A DNA stretch of 64,000 nt from Flexithrix dorotheae DSM 6795 (GCF_000379765.1 NZ_KB903454.1:248001-312000); one strand, 5' to 3'; positions 24,302 to 34,053 are shown, counted from the first letter of the stretch. Translations and numbers: made by a program. The notes: generated by a model from the letters alone, not told the origin.

Positions 24302-25447
24302 ATGAGGTTTTTTTTATATCTGGTAATTATTTTTTTATCTGGCCTTCAGCTTTTCGCTCAGAAATTAGATTTATCTGAGGCTGATTTCATCGGACCAAAT
24401 AAAATTCGAATAGGGAAAAATGTTTTTGACTTGAATCAATTGGATCAAAATCAATTGAAAGAAGTTGAAAAGCTAAAGGTTGAAAAAGCGAAAGAAGCTT
24501 ACAAATACAGTCTTTCCCATTATGCTAATAACCAGCTGGATAAAGCTGTGAATCAATTGAATAAGGCTTTAGCCCTAAACAAGGACTTTCCCGATGCCTA
24601 TTTGCTCAGAGGAAGTTTAAAATCTGAATTGGGATATCAGGAAGAAGCCATTAAAGATTTTGACAAAGTATTGGAACTCAATCCTGAAGATGAAACCCCT
24701 TATATGGCCAAAGCCATTATCCATCAAAAAAACAGTGAATTTGACCTAGCTCAAAAAAGCCTGACAAAAGCCATTAAATTAGACTCCACTAACCAGGAGC
24801 TACAATCTTTGCTATTTCAGATTTACCTGCAAAATAAGGATTTTGAAAGTGCCAGTAAATTTTTAGAAAAGCAGGCCGAAAAAGATCCATTAAATCCAGA
24901 AATCTATCTATCATCCGGAAATATATGGCTTACCACAAAACAGTGGAAAAAAGCGGAACAATCTTATACAAAAGCTATTCTGTTAAACGATACCTCAAGT
25001 ACAGCATACACAGCCAGAGCCATTTCCCATTATTTTAATGATAAAAAGGCAGAGGCCAAAAAAGATTTTGAGAAAGCCATTGTACTAAATCAATCAGCCG
25101 ATATTGCTTTCAATAACAAAGGGAAAACCCTTTATGATATGGGAGAATTATCACATGCCATGGAAGCCTTCACCCAAGCCATAGCAATTAATCCGACAAA
25201 CACAATTGCCCTTCAAAACAGAGCCGTGATTTACCTTAAGTACCAGGAATTTGAAAAGGCTAAAGCGGATTGTCAAAAAGCCCTGGAACTTGATCGTGAG
25301 TATGCCAATGCATGGCTGACTTTAGGGAATATTAATGAAATGCTAAGATTGCCTGAAGAAGCCTGCGAAGCCTGGGAAAAAGCCGAAAAACTAGGTGTAG
25401 AAATCGCAGGAGAATATATTAAAACCAACTGTGGCAATAAAGAATAA
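24302..25447 (+). CDS. Periplasmic TPR-repeat protein
   Basis: The protein has 381 residues. A signal peptide (1-20, ending LQLFAQ) is followed by a short linker and then about eight TPR units from about residue 65 to 370. They repeat the A-x-x-x-Y/F-x-x-A-I-x-L-x-P pattern, for example AIKDFDKVLELNPED and AMEAFTQAIAINPTN. TPR arrays bind partner proteins. The next gene starts 2 bases after this stop, so the two proteins are co-expressed and may work together at the outer membrane. Confidence 0.88.
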   Translation: MRFFLYLVIIFLSGLQLFAQKLDLSEADFIGPNKIRIGKNVFDLNQLDQNQLKEVEKLKVEKAKEAYKYSLSHYANNQLDKAVNQLNKALALNKDFPDAYLLRGSLKSELGYQEEAIKDFDKVLELNPEDETPYMAKAIIHQKNSEFDLAQKSLTKAIKLDSTNQELQSLLFQIYLQNKDFESASKFLEKQAEKDPLNPEIYLSSGNIWLTTKQWKKAEQSYTKAILLNDTSSTAYTARAISHYFNDKKAEAKKDFEKAIVLNQSADIAFNNKGKTLYDMGELSHAMEAFTQAIAINPTNTIALQNRAVIYLKYQEFEKAKADCQKALELDREYANAWLTLGNINEMLRLPEEACEAWEKAEKLGVEIAGEYIKTNCGNKE

Positions 25448-25449
25448 AA

Positions 25450-27504
25450 ATGAATATGAGATTTTTTTCAATTTATATATTTTGGTTTTGCCTGATTTTG
25501 GGTTGCTCCCATGGCTTTGCTCAAAATAAACCGCTGGCCAAGGAGAGCTTTAAATCGAAGGATACTTTCCAAAAAACTAAAAAGGCAATTTACGAAGGTG
25601 ATGAGTGGGTAGAATTAGATCAGGATTATGACAAAGCTTTAAAACATTACCTGATTGCCTATAAATATTTACCTTCCAATGCCGAATTGAATTTTAAAAT
25701 TGGAAATGCCTATTTAAATGCTGATTTACAGGATAAAACCAATGCCATTTCTTATTTGGAAAAAGCAAAAAAACTGGACAAAGGTATTGATTATAAAATC
25801 GATTTTCTCATTGGCCAAGCTTACCATCTTTCCGGAAACTGGAACAAAGCTATAGAACACTTTGATAAATTTCTAAAGCATAAAAACTTATCTGAAGAGG
25901 ATAAAAAGGCTACAAAGAAAAGGTTGGAGGAATGCGAAAATGGAAAGGCCATTAGCAAAAATCCAGTCAGGGTATTTATTGATAATTTGGGTAAAAAAAT
26001 AAATTCCCCTTATCCTGAATTTGGGATGGTGATTAAAGAGGATGGTTCGAAATTGTATTTTACCGCCAGAAAACCCAAAGCCGTAGGAAATGAAATTGAT
26101 CAGGACAGCTATTACTTTGAAGATATTTATGAGGCCAGTACATTAAATGGAGACTGGAGCAGAGTGAAAAATTTAGGGAAACCCATCAATACTGCCGGGC
26201 ATGAGGCTGTAATTGGTTTTTCCCCTGAGGAGGATAAATTATTGATTTACAGAGGTAGTAATAATGGGGATATTTATTTCTCTCAACGAAAAGGAAAATC
26301 ATGGCAGGAACCACAAAAAGTGTCAGGTGCAGTAAATTCTAAATACAGGGAAACTTCAGCAAGCCTTTCCCCCGATGGAAACACCCTTTATTTCACCAGT
26401 AACCGACCTGAAAATAATAAAGGAGGACTGGATATTTATGTAAGTAAAAGGAATTCCAGAACCGGATGGACCACCCCCAAAAATCTGGGTAAAACCATCA
26501 ATTCCCCTTATGATGAGGAAGCGGTTTTTATGCATTCGGATGGCAAAACACTTTATTTCTGTTCCAAAGGTCACAATTCCATTGGAGGATATGATGTATT
26601 CAAAAGTACATTAGATGACGGAAAATGGAGTAATCCGGAAAACCTTGGCATTCCCATCAATACCCCCGGAGACGATTTATTCATGGTGGTTACCGCAGAT
26701 CATCAAACAGGTTATTATGCTACTTTCAGGAAGGATGGTTTTGGAGAGAAAGATTTGTACAAGGTCTCATTTCTTGGTCCGGAAAAACACACCGAAACCG
26801 ATATTGCCTTTTTTAATTTTAAAGAAAAAACCGAATCTTTAGATTTAAAGTCCCTGATTGTTAACCATTTAATGGAAAAGGGGAAATCCAAGCTTATCCC
26901 TTTTGAAGGATTAATTGTAGAAGGAAAAGATGGAAATCCGGTAAAAGCCAAATTGATACTAACTGACCTGAAAAAGAATGAAATTGTGGAAGAAATTTAT
27001 TCCAATGAAACCAATGGTGGTTTTTCAGTAACCCTTACCACAGGCAGAAATTATGGCATCACTGTATCAGCAGAAGGTTTTCTTTTTCATTCGGAAAACA
27101 TTTTTATTCCCAAAAAAGAAGAAGATAAAATCCACAAAAAAATTGTGCTGAGCAAACTGGAAAGCGGCAGTAAAATAGTGCTCAACAATGTGTTTTTTGA
27201 TTCCGATAAATATGATCTAAAACCCACTTCGGAAGCTGAGTTGGAAAACATTGTAAAATTGCTCAAGGAAAACCCCGAACTAAAGGTGGAAATATCCGGG
27301 CATACCGATAATGTGGGAAATGAGGATTATAACCTCAAACTTTCCCGAAAAAGAGCCATTTCTGTGGTAAAAAAATTAGCAGAAGCAGGAATTGAGAAAA
27401 ACCGATTAAAACCTGTGGGATACGGTTCAAAATCCCCGGTAGCCTCCAATGAAACAGAAACGGGCAGGCAACAAAACAGAAGAACTGAATTTAAGATTCT
27501 TTAG
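25450..27504 (+). CDS. PorE-like OmpA-family protein (TPR-PD40-CRD-OmpA)
   Basis: The protein has 684 residues. The N-terminus has a signal with a lipobox-like LILGC (Cys19). The order is TPR (about 50-160), PD40/WD40-like propeller (about 175-430) with repeated SPDGNTLYFTSNR and HSDGKTLYFCSKG blades, a carboxypeptidase-regulatory-like domain (about 490-560), and an OmpA peptidoglycan-binding domain (about 570-684) with SGHTDNVGNEDYNLKLSRKRA. This is the architecture of PorE, a type IX secretion component that ties the machine to peptidoglycan, but Bacteroidota often have several paralogues with it. No PorP/SprF gene is adjacent. It is co-transcribed with the upstream TPR gene. Confidence 0.85.
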   Translation: MNMRFFSIYIFWFCLILGCSHGFAQNKPLAKESFKSKDTFQKTKKAIYEGDEWVELDQDYDKALKHYLIAYKYLPSNAELNFKIGNAYLNADLQDKTNAISYLEKAKKLDKGIDYKIDFLIGQAYHLSGNWNKAIEHFDKFLKHKNLSEEDKKATKKRLEECENGKAISKNPVRVFIDNLGKKINSPYPEFGMVIKEDGSKLYFTARKPKAVGNEIDQDSYYFEDIYEASTLNGDWSRVKNLGKPINTAGHEAVIGFSPEEDKLLIYRGSNNGDIYFSQRKGKSWQEPQKVSGAVNSKYRETSASLSPDGNTLYFTSNRPENNKGGLDIYVSKRNSRTGWTTPKNLGKTINSPYDEEAVFMHSDGKTLYFCSKGHNSIGGYDVFKSTLDDGKWSNPENLGIPINTPGDDLFMVVTADHQTGYYATFRKDGFGEKDLYKVSFLGPEKHTETDIAFFNFKEKTESLDLKSLIVNHLMEKGKSKLIPFEGLIVEGKDGNPVKAKLILTDLKKNEIVEEIYSNETNGGFSVTLTTGRNYGITVSAEGFLFHSENIFIPKKEEDKIHKKIVLSKLESGSKIVLNNVFFDSDKYDLKPTSEAELENIVKLLKENPELKVEISGHTDNVGNEDYNLKLSRKRAISVVKKLAEAGIEKNRLKPVGYGSKSPVASNETETGRQQNRRTEFKIL

Positions 27505-27556
27505 TTGGATTAAAAAAAACCTGCGATATCGATTAGGAATTTTGAATCGCATAAAA

Positions 27557-28477
27557 TTATTCCAGCCCTAGCTCTTTTCTTAAACCAGCATGTTCATTAT
27601 TATGCTTGGTCCAATAATCTGTTTTTAAAGTTTCAATTTTGGTGGCTTTTGTGGTCAAGGTTGGAGCATTTTCCCCAAAGCCATCTTTGTAGCTTTCCTC
27701 CCAGGAAATAATTTCATGAGGAAATTCCTTTCTGAAAAGAATTGTTAAATCCCTTTCCGGCTGTTCAAAATGGACATGATACTGCATTAAACCTGATTCT
27801 TCTGGCCCTTCTTCCAGTTTGGCAGAAGCTTTTACAATATCAAACTCAAGGTGTTTCAATCGCTGAAACAATGTCCCGGGAATGATTTTGAAATCTCCCG
27901 TAGGCAATGATTGAGGATGGAGCCTAATGATATTCCAGATTTCATCTTCCAGAAAAGTTTTATTTAAAGTTAATTCCTGATCGCCTTCGCTTTCAAAATA
28001 AGATTTCAGAGAACCCTTATATTGATTTCCCTTCAAATTTAATTGGGTAAATGTATGTCCGCACCATTCCTGTGCTGAGGCAGTTACTTTCAAGGTATTG
28101 GAATATTTATTTCTTTCTACCGGGGTAAATACCGATGCCATTAAGGAATATGGATAAATTCCGGTATCAAATTTTTTGGTAAAATTCAATTTCATCACCG
28201 TGACATGATCATCACCTGCTGTTTCCGGATTATCCAGCTTTACCTGCTTCTTTTTAGAAAATCCCTCCGTCACGAAAATCAGTACAGCTTTCCCCTCATG
28301 GATTTCCCCATACCTGGCCTGTTCCAATTTATAACTGGTCAGTTCCGCTTCTCCCTGGTACCAGTAATCTCCAAACTTTTCATTTAAACTAAAATCACTT
28401 TCCTCTGGTGGAATGGGTACACAACCCAAAGTGATGAATAAAATAAGTAATAAAGTTTTTTCTATTCTAAAATTCAT
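27557..28477 (-). CDS. Hypothetical lipoprotein (septum-formation-inhibitor-like length, unknown role)
   Basis: The protein has 306 residues from the ATG at 28477; a start 14 codons upstream would put basic residues before the signal. The lipobox is FITLGC (near Cys19). The mature part starts PIPPEESDF and is a mixed domain with many strands and no motif I recognise, including QARYGEIHEGKAVLIFVTEG and SAQEWCGHTF, which recur in Bacteroidota conserved lipoproteins. It has no catalytic signature that I can name. It is transcribed away from the GHL10-MuiA fusion gene and converges on the PorE-like gene. Confidence 0.75.
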   Translation of the reverse strand: MNFRIEKTLLLILFITLGCVPIPPEESDFSLNEKFGDYWYQGEAELTSYKLEQARYGEIHEGKAVLIFVTEGFSKKKQVKLDNPETAGDDHVTVMKLNFTKKFDTGIYPYSLMASVFTPVERNKYSNTLKVTASAQEWCGHTFTQLNLKGNQYKGSLKSYFESEGDQELTLNKTFLEDEIWNIIRLHPQSLPTGDFKIIPGTLFQRLKHLEFDIVKASAKLEEGPEESGLMQYHVHFEQPERDLTILFRKEFPHEIISWEESYKDGFGENAPTLTTKATKIETLKTDYWTKHNNEHAGLRKELGLE

Positions 28478-28555
28478 AATGATTTTCCAGATAATTTTTC
28501 TAATTTGAAAAAGTGACAATGAAATTAAAAATATCTATTGGATGACTAAAAATAT

Positions 28556-31549
28556 ATGAGTAAAATCAACCCGGCACAAATAAACAATTATTTCAGTCTA
28601 ATCAGTGGGAAAACACCTTTCATTTCCCTGACTTATACACTAACCAATTTCATCCTTTTTCTGTTCTGTTTATTTTCTACAGCAAACGGGTTTGCCCAAA
28701 ATCAGTCCAAAAAAAGAGAATTCCGGGGCGTTTGGGTAGCTTCTGTTGCCAATATCGACTGGCCTTCTGCTAAAAATCTATCCAGTGAAACACAACAAAA
28801 AGAGTTTATAGAAATTCTGGATAATCTTACCGCAAGCAAAATGAATGCGATAGTGGTTCAGATAAGACCTGCAGCCGATGCCTTTTTTCCCAGTAAACTG
28901 GAACCCTGGTCCTACTGGCTTACCGGAGCACAGGGGAAAGCACCTGACCCCTACTACGATCCCTTAAAATTCATGATTGAAGAATGCCACAAAAGAAACC
29001 TTGAATTTCATGCCTGGATTAATCCCTTTCGTGTAGCCACTCCTGCACATTACAAATTTGCAGAAAATCATATTTCTCAAAAAAAACCGGAATGGATTGT
29101 GGAATATGGCAGTTTAAAAATGCTCAATCCGGGACTCCCGGAAGTAAGAGCTTACCTTTTGGATGTGATTGCAGAAATTCTGACAAAATACAAAGTAGAC
29201 GCCCTTCACTTTGATGATTATTTTTATCCTTATCCCGAAAGAGGAATTATTTTTAAAGATGAGGAGGCCTTCAAGGAGAATAATCCCAATCAATTAGTAA
29301 AAGGAGACTGGCGAAGAGAAAACATCAATACCTTGATTCGTGAAACGCATCAATTAATTACTCAAATTAACCCCAGAATAAAGTTTGGAATTGGCCCATC
29401 TGGCATTTGGAGAAACAAAAGAAATCATCCTGATGGTTCGGATACCAATGGGCTTTCTGCTTATGATGAACTTTTTGCAGATACGAAAAAATGGATAAAT
29501 GAAGGCTGGATAGATTACATTGCCCCACAGTTGTACTGGACCAAAAATTACAAGCCAGCCTCCTATGATAAGCTTGTAAAGTGGTGGTCGGAAAACATAG
29601 GAGACAAGCACCTTTACGTGGGACATGCTGTGTTTAATATTCACTACGGCAATGGGAAACAGTGGAAAAAAAATGGTGAAATTCCCGGCCAGATCAGGTA
29701 CAACAGACAATTTGATCATGTACATGGCAGCTTGTTTTTTAGTGCCAGCCACTTGCAGAAAAACCCTGGTTATTTTACCGATAGCCTTCGACAAAATTTA
29801 TTTACTACTACTGCCCTATTACCCACCATGTCCTGGAAGGATTCTATTCCTCCCAGAAGCCCTAAAAACTTCCAGGTTCAACAAGGAAAAGATGGAAATT
29901 TAATTCGTTGGGAAAGTGCTTCCACGGCAAGCGATGGAGATAATGCTTATCAGTATCTGGTTTATAAATTTCCCGATTCCTTAAATTTTGATGAAGTTGA
30001 TGGGCAATTCATTCAGGAAATTTTGCCCGGAGATAAAAAAGAATTTTTCGATAAAACTGAAATGCCTACAAAGTCTTTTAAATATGCCATTACCGCCCTG
30101 GATTCTTTGCAAAATGAATCTGATTTACCATTTCAGATGAAGGAAACTTCTGCAGTTTCAGAAATCACAAACATAGCGATATTTCCAGGCATGGCTCAGG
30201 TAGACAGAGCCACTCATGTACTGGTTGACAAAGGGTTTAACCGTATTTACATTCCTGAACTAAGCCCCAAGTTAATCCCGGAAAGTCTGGTTGTTACTAC
30301 TTCAGCGGATGTAAAAGTTTCGGAAATCAGGCACCATATAGCATTTAATGATCTTGAAAAATATAACAGTTTAATTTCCCAGTTATATGATTCCATAAAT
30401 GCTATTCAGTTTAAACTGAAAGCCATTACCGATTCCATGGAAGTACTTCAACTTACCGAAAAAGTGATGATGGCTAATCAGAAGCTGGAAGGAACAAATT
30501 ATACAGTCTCCACTGAGGAAGTCAGAAAATTTACCGCATTCTTTCAGGAAAAGCTCAATGAATTCCGGAACAAACAAAGACTACTCACTCAGGAAGAAGA
30601 AATACAAGCTAAAATTTTAAATGAGGTAAGGAGGAAGGTAAAGGAATATGAAAATTGGGCGGGTAAAGAATCTGGCAAAATTGAATTAATTGTTGAATCA
30701 AAAGAAAAATTAACGATTCCAATTGAGATTAGCTTTCTGGTTAAAAATACTGATTGGAAACCCATTTATAATTTTAAAATAGATAAAACTAAAAATGATG
30801 TTTGGTTAGGCTACCAGGCAAAAATTTCCCAGCGTACGGAAAAAGACTGGGAACAGGTAAATATTGGGTTATTCTCCAAACAAAATAACTGGAATGGTAA
30901 TTTAAAAGATTCGGTCAGTACAGATTTTAAAAATAATTTCGACCCAATTGTTAATATTAAACTTCCTAACCCTGTCTCCATCCCATCGGACTCTATTGCA
31001 CATCTCATTCACGTGATTGACCAAAAAATAAAAGCTGATTTCATCTATCAAATAATAGCGGAAAAATCAAATTACAGCTTTTTAAAACTGGAACTACCAG
31101 AATGGAGAAAATTGAATTTATCCTCAGGGAAAGCCAAAATATTTGTGGATAATTTATTTTATGCCAATTCCTATTTGGAAACGAATAATTCCCTAGACAC
31201 CCTTCCTTTTATTGTGGGGAAAGATAAAACGGTAATTGTGGAAAAATCAGTTCACTCCGAAAAAATCGAAAAGCCACATTTTGTGTTTTTTAAAAAAGAT
31301 ATCAGACATTTTAAAATCACGATCAAAAACTTAAAGGAAAAAGAGGTGACTGTAGAGTTAAAAGAAACAATTCCCTACCGGGATAAAAAATGGCATCATA
31401 CCAAAATTTTTACTGAAAGTGAATACACAGAAAAGGAAAATGGAAATTTGGAATGGGAATTCGAACTTAAGCCTGGTGAATCTAAAATAATTGAATATGG
31501 ATATAAATACAGCTACCCCAAACCTAAACAAAAATCGAAGGAGGAGTGA
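28556..31549 (+). CDS. GHL10 glycosyl hydrolase-like / Fn3 / MuiA-like (DUF4140-DUF4139) fusion
   Basis: This is a large 997-residue exported protein. The signal segment is about 28-47, ending NGFAQ. Residues about 55-405 are a GHL10 (family 10-like glycosyl hydrolase) TIM barrel: REFRGVWVASVANIDWPS, VVQIRPAADAFFPS, FHAWINPFRVATP, DALHFDDYFYPYP, IDYIAPQLYWT. Residues about 430-530 look like an Fn3 module (PPRSPKNFQVQQ...IRWES). From about 540 to the end is a MuiA-type region: a short DUF4140-like N-part, a coiled coil (about 590-710), then DUF4139 hallmarks TDWKPIYNFKI, QAKISQRTEKDWEQVNIGL and a C-terminal GNLEWEFELKPGESK. GHL10 proteins are tied to peptidoglycan or glycan cutting in Bacteroidota. 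Joining one to a MuiA-like protein is unusual. Confidence 0.8.
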   Translation: MSKINPAQINNYFSLISGKTPFISLTYTLTNFILFLFCLFSTANGFAQNQSKKREFRGVWVASVANIDWPSAKNLSSETQQKEFIEILDNLTASKMNAIVVQIRPAADAFFPSKLEPWSYWLTGAQGKAPDPYYDPLKFMIEECHKRNLEFHAWINPFRVATPAHYKFAENHISQKKPEWIVEYGSLKMLNPGLPEVRAYLLDVIAEILTKYKVDALHFDDYFYPYPERGIIFKDEEAFKENNPNQLVKGDWRRENINTLIRETHQLITQINPRIKFGIGPSGIWRNKRNHPDGSDTNGLSAYDELFADTKKWINEGWIDYIAPQLYWTKNYKPASYDKLVKWWSENIGDKHLYVGHAVFNIHYGNGKQWKKNGEIPGQIRYNRQFDHVHGSLFFSASHLQKNPGYFTDSLRQNLFTTTALLPTMSWKDSIPPRSPKNFQVQQGKDGNLIRWESASTASDGDNAYQYLVYKFPDSLNFDEVDGQFIQEILPGDKKEFFDKTEMPTKSFKYAITALDSLQNESDLPFQMKETSAVSEITNIAIFPGMAQVDRATHVLVDKGFNRIYIPELSPKLIPESLVVTTSADVKVSEIRHHIAFNDLEKYNSLISQLYDSINAIQFKLKAITDSMEVLQLTEKVMMANQKLEGTNYTVSTEEVRKFTAFFQEKLNEFRNKQRLLTQEEEIQAKILNEVRRKVKEYENWAGKESGKIELIVESKEKLTIPIEISFLVKNTDWKPIYNFKIDKTKNDVWLGYQAKISQRTEKDWEQVNIGLFSKQNNWNGNLKDSVSTDFKNNFDPIVNIKLPNPVSIPSDSIAHLIHVIDQKIKADFIYQIIAEKSNYSFLKLELPEWRKLNLSSGKAKIFVDNLFYANSYLETNNSLDTLPFIVGKDKTVIVEKSVHSEKIEKPHFVFFKKDIRHFKITIKNLKEKEVTVELKETIPYRDKKWHHTKIFTESEYTEKENGNLEWEFELKPGESKIIEYGYKYSYPKPKQKSKEE

Positions 31550-31671
31550 TATTTTGATGGCTTAATTTCCCGTTCAATTATTCCTTTTTCCCTCCTTATA
31601 TCAAATAAATTTCAACTCTTATGCAAACAATTAACTTTAAAACTAATTCCAAAACTTCTACTTATTTGAGA

Positions 31672-33297
31672 ATGAAAATTACCACCCCAATTCTATTTTT
31701 GGCAAGTCTGTTTTTCTTTCAGGCTTGCCAAAATAAAGAAACTCCAACAACAGAAACTCCAGTAAAAAGACCAAATATTCTAATTGCGATAAGTGATGAC
31801 CAGTCTTATCCATACACCAGTATTTACGGTGACAAAACTACACAGACACCTGCTTTCGATAAAATAGCCAATGAGGGTATTTTATTTCACAATGCTTTTG
31901 TGGCTTCTCCTGGTTGCGCTCCTTCCAGAGCCTCAATATTTACCGGAAGGTACCCATGGCAAAACAGAAATGCAGGTACGCATAGCAGTGAATTTCCATC
32001 GGATTTAATCATTTTTACCGATTTACTCAATCGGGAGGGATATAAAGTCGGGTATACAGGAAAAGGCTGGGGACCTGGTTCCTGGGAAAAGGGAGGTAGG
32101 GATAAAAACCCGGCTGGGGATTACTATCAGGATACTACACATACTTATGATGAATACTACCCGGAAAAAAAATACTCTAAAAAAATCTCTTCAAAAAATT
32201 ACGCCAAAAATTTTGAGCATTTCCTCAGCCAGAAAAAAGAAGGAGAATCATTTTGCTTTTGGTTTGGCGCACATGAACCTCACCGAAGATTTGAAGAAGG
32301 AATTGGCCTGAAAAGAGGGAAAAAACCAGAAGATGTTAACGTCCCGCCATTTCTACCAGATGCTCCCGAAATTCGTAGTGATATTCTTGATTATTCCGTT
32401 CATATCGAATGGTTCGATTTACACCTGAGCAGGATAATCCAAAAGCTGGAAGAAATTGGTGAACTTGACAATACCATCATTATCGTGACTTCGGATAACG
32501 GCATGGCTTTTCCAAGAGCAAAGGCAACCTGCTTCGAATATGGTGCCCATGTTCCGATGGCAATCAGGTGGGGCAACCAGATCAAGAATCCTGGAAGAGT
32601 CAATGAAGATTTAATTTCCTCTACTGACATTTTCCCTACGATTGTTGAAGCCACCGGAATCCAGCCTCCTGATACCATAAACCTTTCAGGGAAAAGTCTG
32701 CTAAATATTTTTGAATCTGAAAGTGAAGGTATTGTAGATCAGGAGAGAAAAGCAGTATACTTTGCCAGAGAAAGGCATTCTTCTTCCCGGTATAATAATG
32801 CCGGCTATCCGCAGCGGGCAATGAGAACCAAAGATTTTTTATTCATTAGAAACTTCCATCCGGAAAGATACCCTGCAGGTTCTCCACAACAAATATTTGA
32901 TAATGGGGTGACTTCCAAATTACATGGAGAACCAGATCCGAAAACCGGAGAATATATTGGTGCCTATACAGATATTGATGCCTGCCCATCCAAAGACTTT
33001 TTAATTGCCAACCGGGAAAATCCGGAGGTCGCGCACTTCTTTCATCTTACAGTAGACCTCTGGCCTGAGGAAATGTTATTTGATATTAGGACTGATCCCG
33101 GATGTTTGACTAATCTGGCAAACAACCCGGAATATAAGGGCATTAAAGCCAATCTAAGGAATCAACTGGACAATTACCTTATCGAAACTAAAGATCCCAG
33201 AATGGTGGGTGATAACCCCGAAGTTTGGGAAGGTTACAAACGCTATGCACACATACGTCAGTTTGTGAAACCAGATTGGGCAAAAGAAGCAAATTAA
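31672..33297 (+). CDS. Sulfatase, lipoprotein
   Basis: The protein has 541 residues from the ATG at 31672, which gives a compact lipoprotein signal with Cys19 in FFQAC; an ATG 17 codons upstream is possible. The type I sulfatase signature is complete: metal site ISDDQ (D42, D43), then CAPSRASIFTG with C82 as the residue converted to formylglycine, and a later TSDNGMAFPRAK that supplies metal and catalytic residues. The substrate is unknown. A formylglycine-generating enzyme or anSME gene is not in the window and must be elsewhere. It is not in a polysaccharide-utilisation locus. OsmC follows 66 bases later. Confidence 0.88.
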   Translation: MKITTPILFLASLFFFQACQNKETPTTETPVKRPNILIAISDDQSYPYTSIYGDKTTQTPAFDKIANEGILFHNAFVASPGCAPSRASIFTGRYPWQNRNAGTHSSEFPSDLIIFTDLLNREGYKVGYTGKGWGPGSWEKGGRDKNPAGDYYQDTTHTYDEYYPEKKYSKKISSKNYAKNFEHFLSQKKEGESFCFWFGAHEPHRRFEEGIGLKRGKKPEDVNVPPFLPDAPEIRSDILDYSVHIEWFDLHLSRIIQKLEEIGELDNTIIIVTSDNGMAFPRAKATCFEYGAHVPMAIRWGNQIKNPGRVNEDLISSTDIFPTIVEATGIQPPDTINLSGKSLLNIFESESEGIVDQERKAVYFARERHSSSRYNNAGYPQRAMRTKDFLFIRNFHPERYPAGSPQQIFDNGVTSKLHGEPDPKTGEYIGAYTDIDACPSKDFLIANRENPEVAHFFHLTVDLWPEEMLFDIRTDPGCLTNLANNPEYKGIKANLRNQLDNYLIETKDPRMVGDNPEVWEGYKRYAHIRQFVKPDWAKEAN

Positions 33298-33363
33298 TAA
33301 AATAGAAGCCTTTCTCCATCGGGATATTTATCTTTAGTCCATTAAAACTAAACATTTAGAAAA

Positions 33364-33834
33364 ATGGGCAAAATTCATCATTATTCTCAAAAAGTAAAAT
33401 GGACAGGAAACCTGGGTAAGGGTACTTCATCATACAGAGATTATGACCGGGAATATGAAGTAGAAGTACCTGGGAAACCGACTATTCAAGGTTCATCAGA
33501 TCCCAGCTTTCTTGGCGACCCTGGCAAATACAATCCGGAAGATTTATTGGTTGCTTCACTTTCATCCTGCCATCTGTTATGGTATTTACATTTGTGTGCG
33601 GTAAATAAAATTACTGTCACCAGTTATGAAGATTTTCCAGAGGGAATAATGGAAGAAAACGAAGATGGAAGCGGGCAATTTGCTGAAGTAACCCTGAAAC
33701 CCAAAGTCATTATATTAGAAGAAACCAAACTAGACCTTGCCCGTCAACTTCATCAAAAAGCCAATAATATGTGCTTTATCGCCAGGTCAGTCAATTTTAA
33801 GGTTATGCATAAGCCAGAGATAATCGTTAATTAA
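33364..33834 (+). CDS. OsmC-family peroxiredoxin-like protein
   Basis: This 156-residue cytoplasmic protein belongs to the OsmC/Ohr family, thiol peroxidases for organic hydroperoxides. The two conserved cysteines are present: C69 in ASLSSCHLLWYLH and C137 in NNMCFIARSV, with the preceding GKYNPEDLLVA. Cytoplasmic localisation follows from the absence of any signal. A terminator follows, shared with the tRNA genes. Confidence 0.87.
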   Translation: MGKIHHYSQKVKWTGNLGKGTSSYRDYDREYEVEVPGKPTIQGSSDPSFLGDPGKYNPEDLLVASLSSCHLLWYLHLCAVNKITVTSYEDFPEGIMEENEDGSGQFAEVTLKPKVIILEETKLDLARQLHQKANNMCFIARSVNFKVMHKPEIIVN

Positions 33835-33852
33835 TTTTAGAGCAAAAAAAAA

Positions 33853-33877
33853 GCCGGTTGAATCAACCGACTTTTTT
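33853..33877. terminator. Bidirectional terminator between osmC and tRNA-Glu
   Basis: Stem 33853-33860 with 33864-33871 (GCCGGTTG/CAACCGAC, one G-T-type mismatch), loop AAT, with A-run before and T-run after. It can end OsmC on plus and the tRNA transcript on minus. Confidence 0.75.
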
Positions 33878-33878
33878 G

Positions 33879-33950
33879 TACTCCGTAGGGGAATCGAACC
33901 CCTGCTACCAGGATGAAAACCTGGCGTCCTAACCCCTAGACGAACGGAGC
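33879..33950 (-). tRNA. tRNA-Glu (anticodon TTC), copy 2
   Basis: The 72-nt cloverleaf on the minus strand has acceptor GCTCCGT/ACGGAGT, anticodon stem CCAGG/CCTGG around loop TTTTCAT with anticodon TTC, T arm CAGGGGTTCGATTCCCCTA, and discriminator A. It lies 31 bases downstream of an identical copy. Confidence 0.97.
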
Positions 33951-33981
33951 TAAATGCTATGTTTATGTTCCAAAAAAAATG

Positions 33982-34053
33982 TACTCCGTAGGGGAATCGA
34001 ACCCCTGCTACCAGGATGAAAACCTGGCGTCCTAACCCCTAGACGAACGGAGC
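33982..34053 (-). tRNA. tRNA-Glu (anticodon TTC), copy 1
   Basis: Identical in all 72 bases to the tRNA at 33879-33950 and probably made on the same precursor from the promoter at 34068-34098. No CCA is encoded. Confidence 0.97.

Noticed and set aside
33879-34053. Long direct repeat read as a possible CRISPR or attachment-site duplication
   Set aside because: The repeat is exactly a tRNA gene in two copies; there are no further repeats, spacers or integrase.
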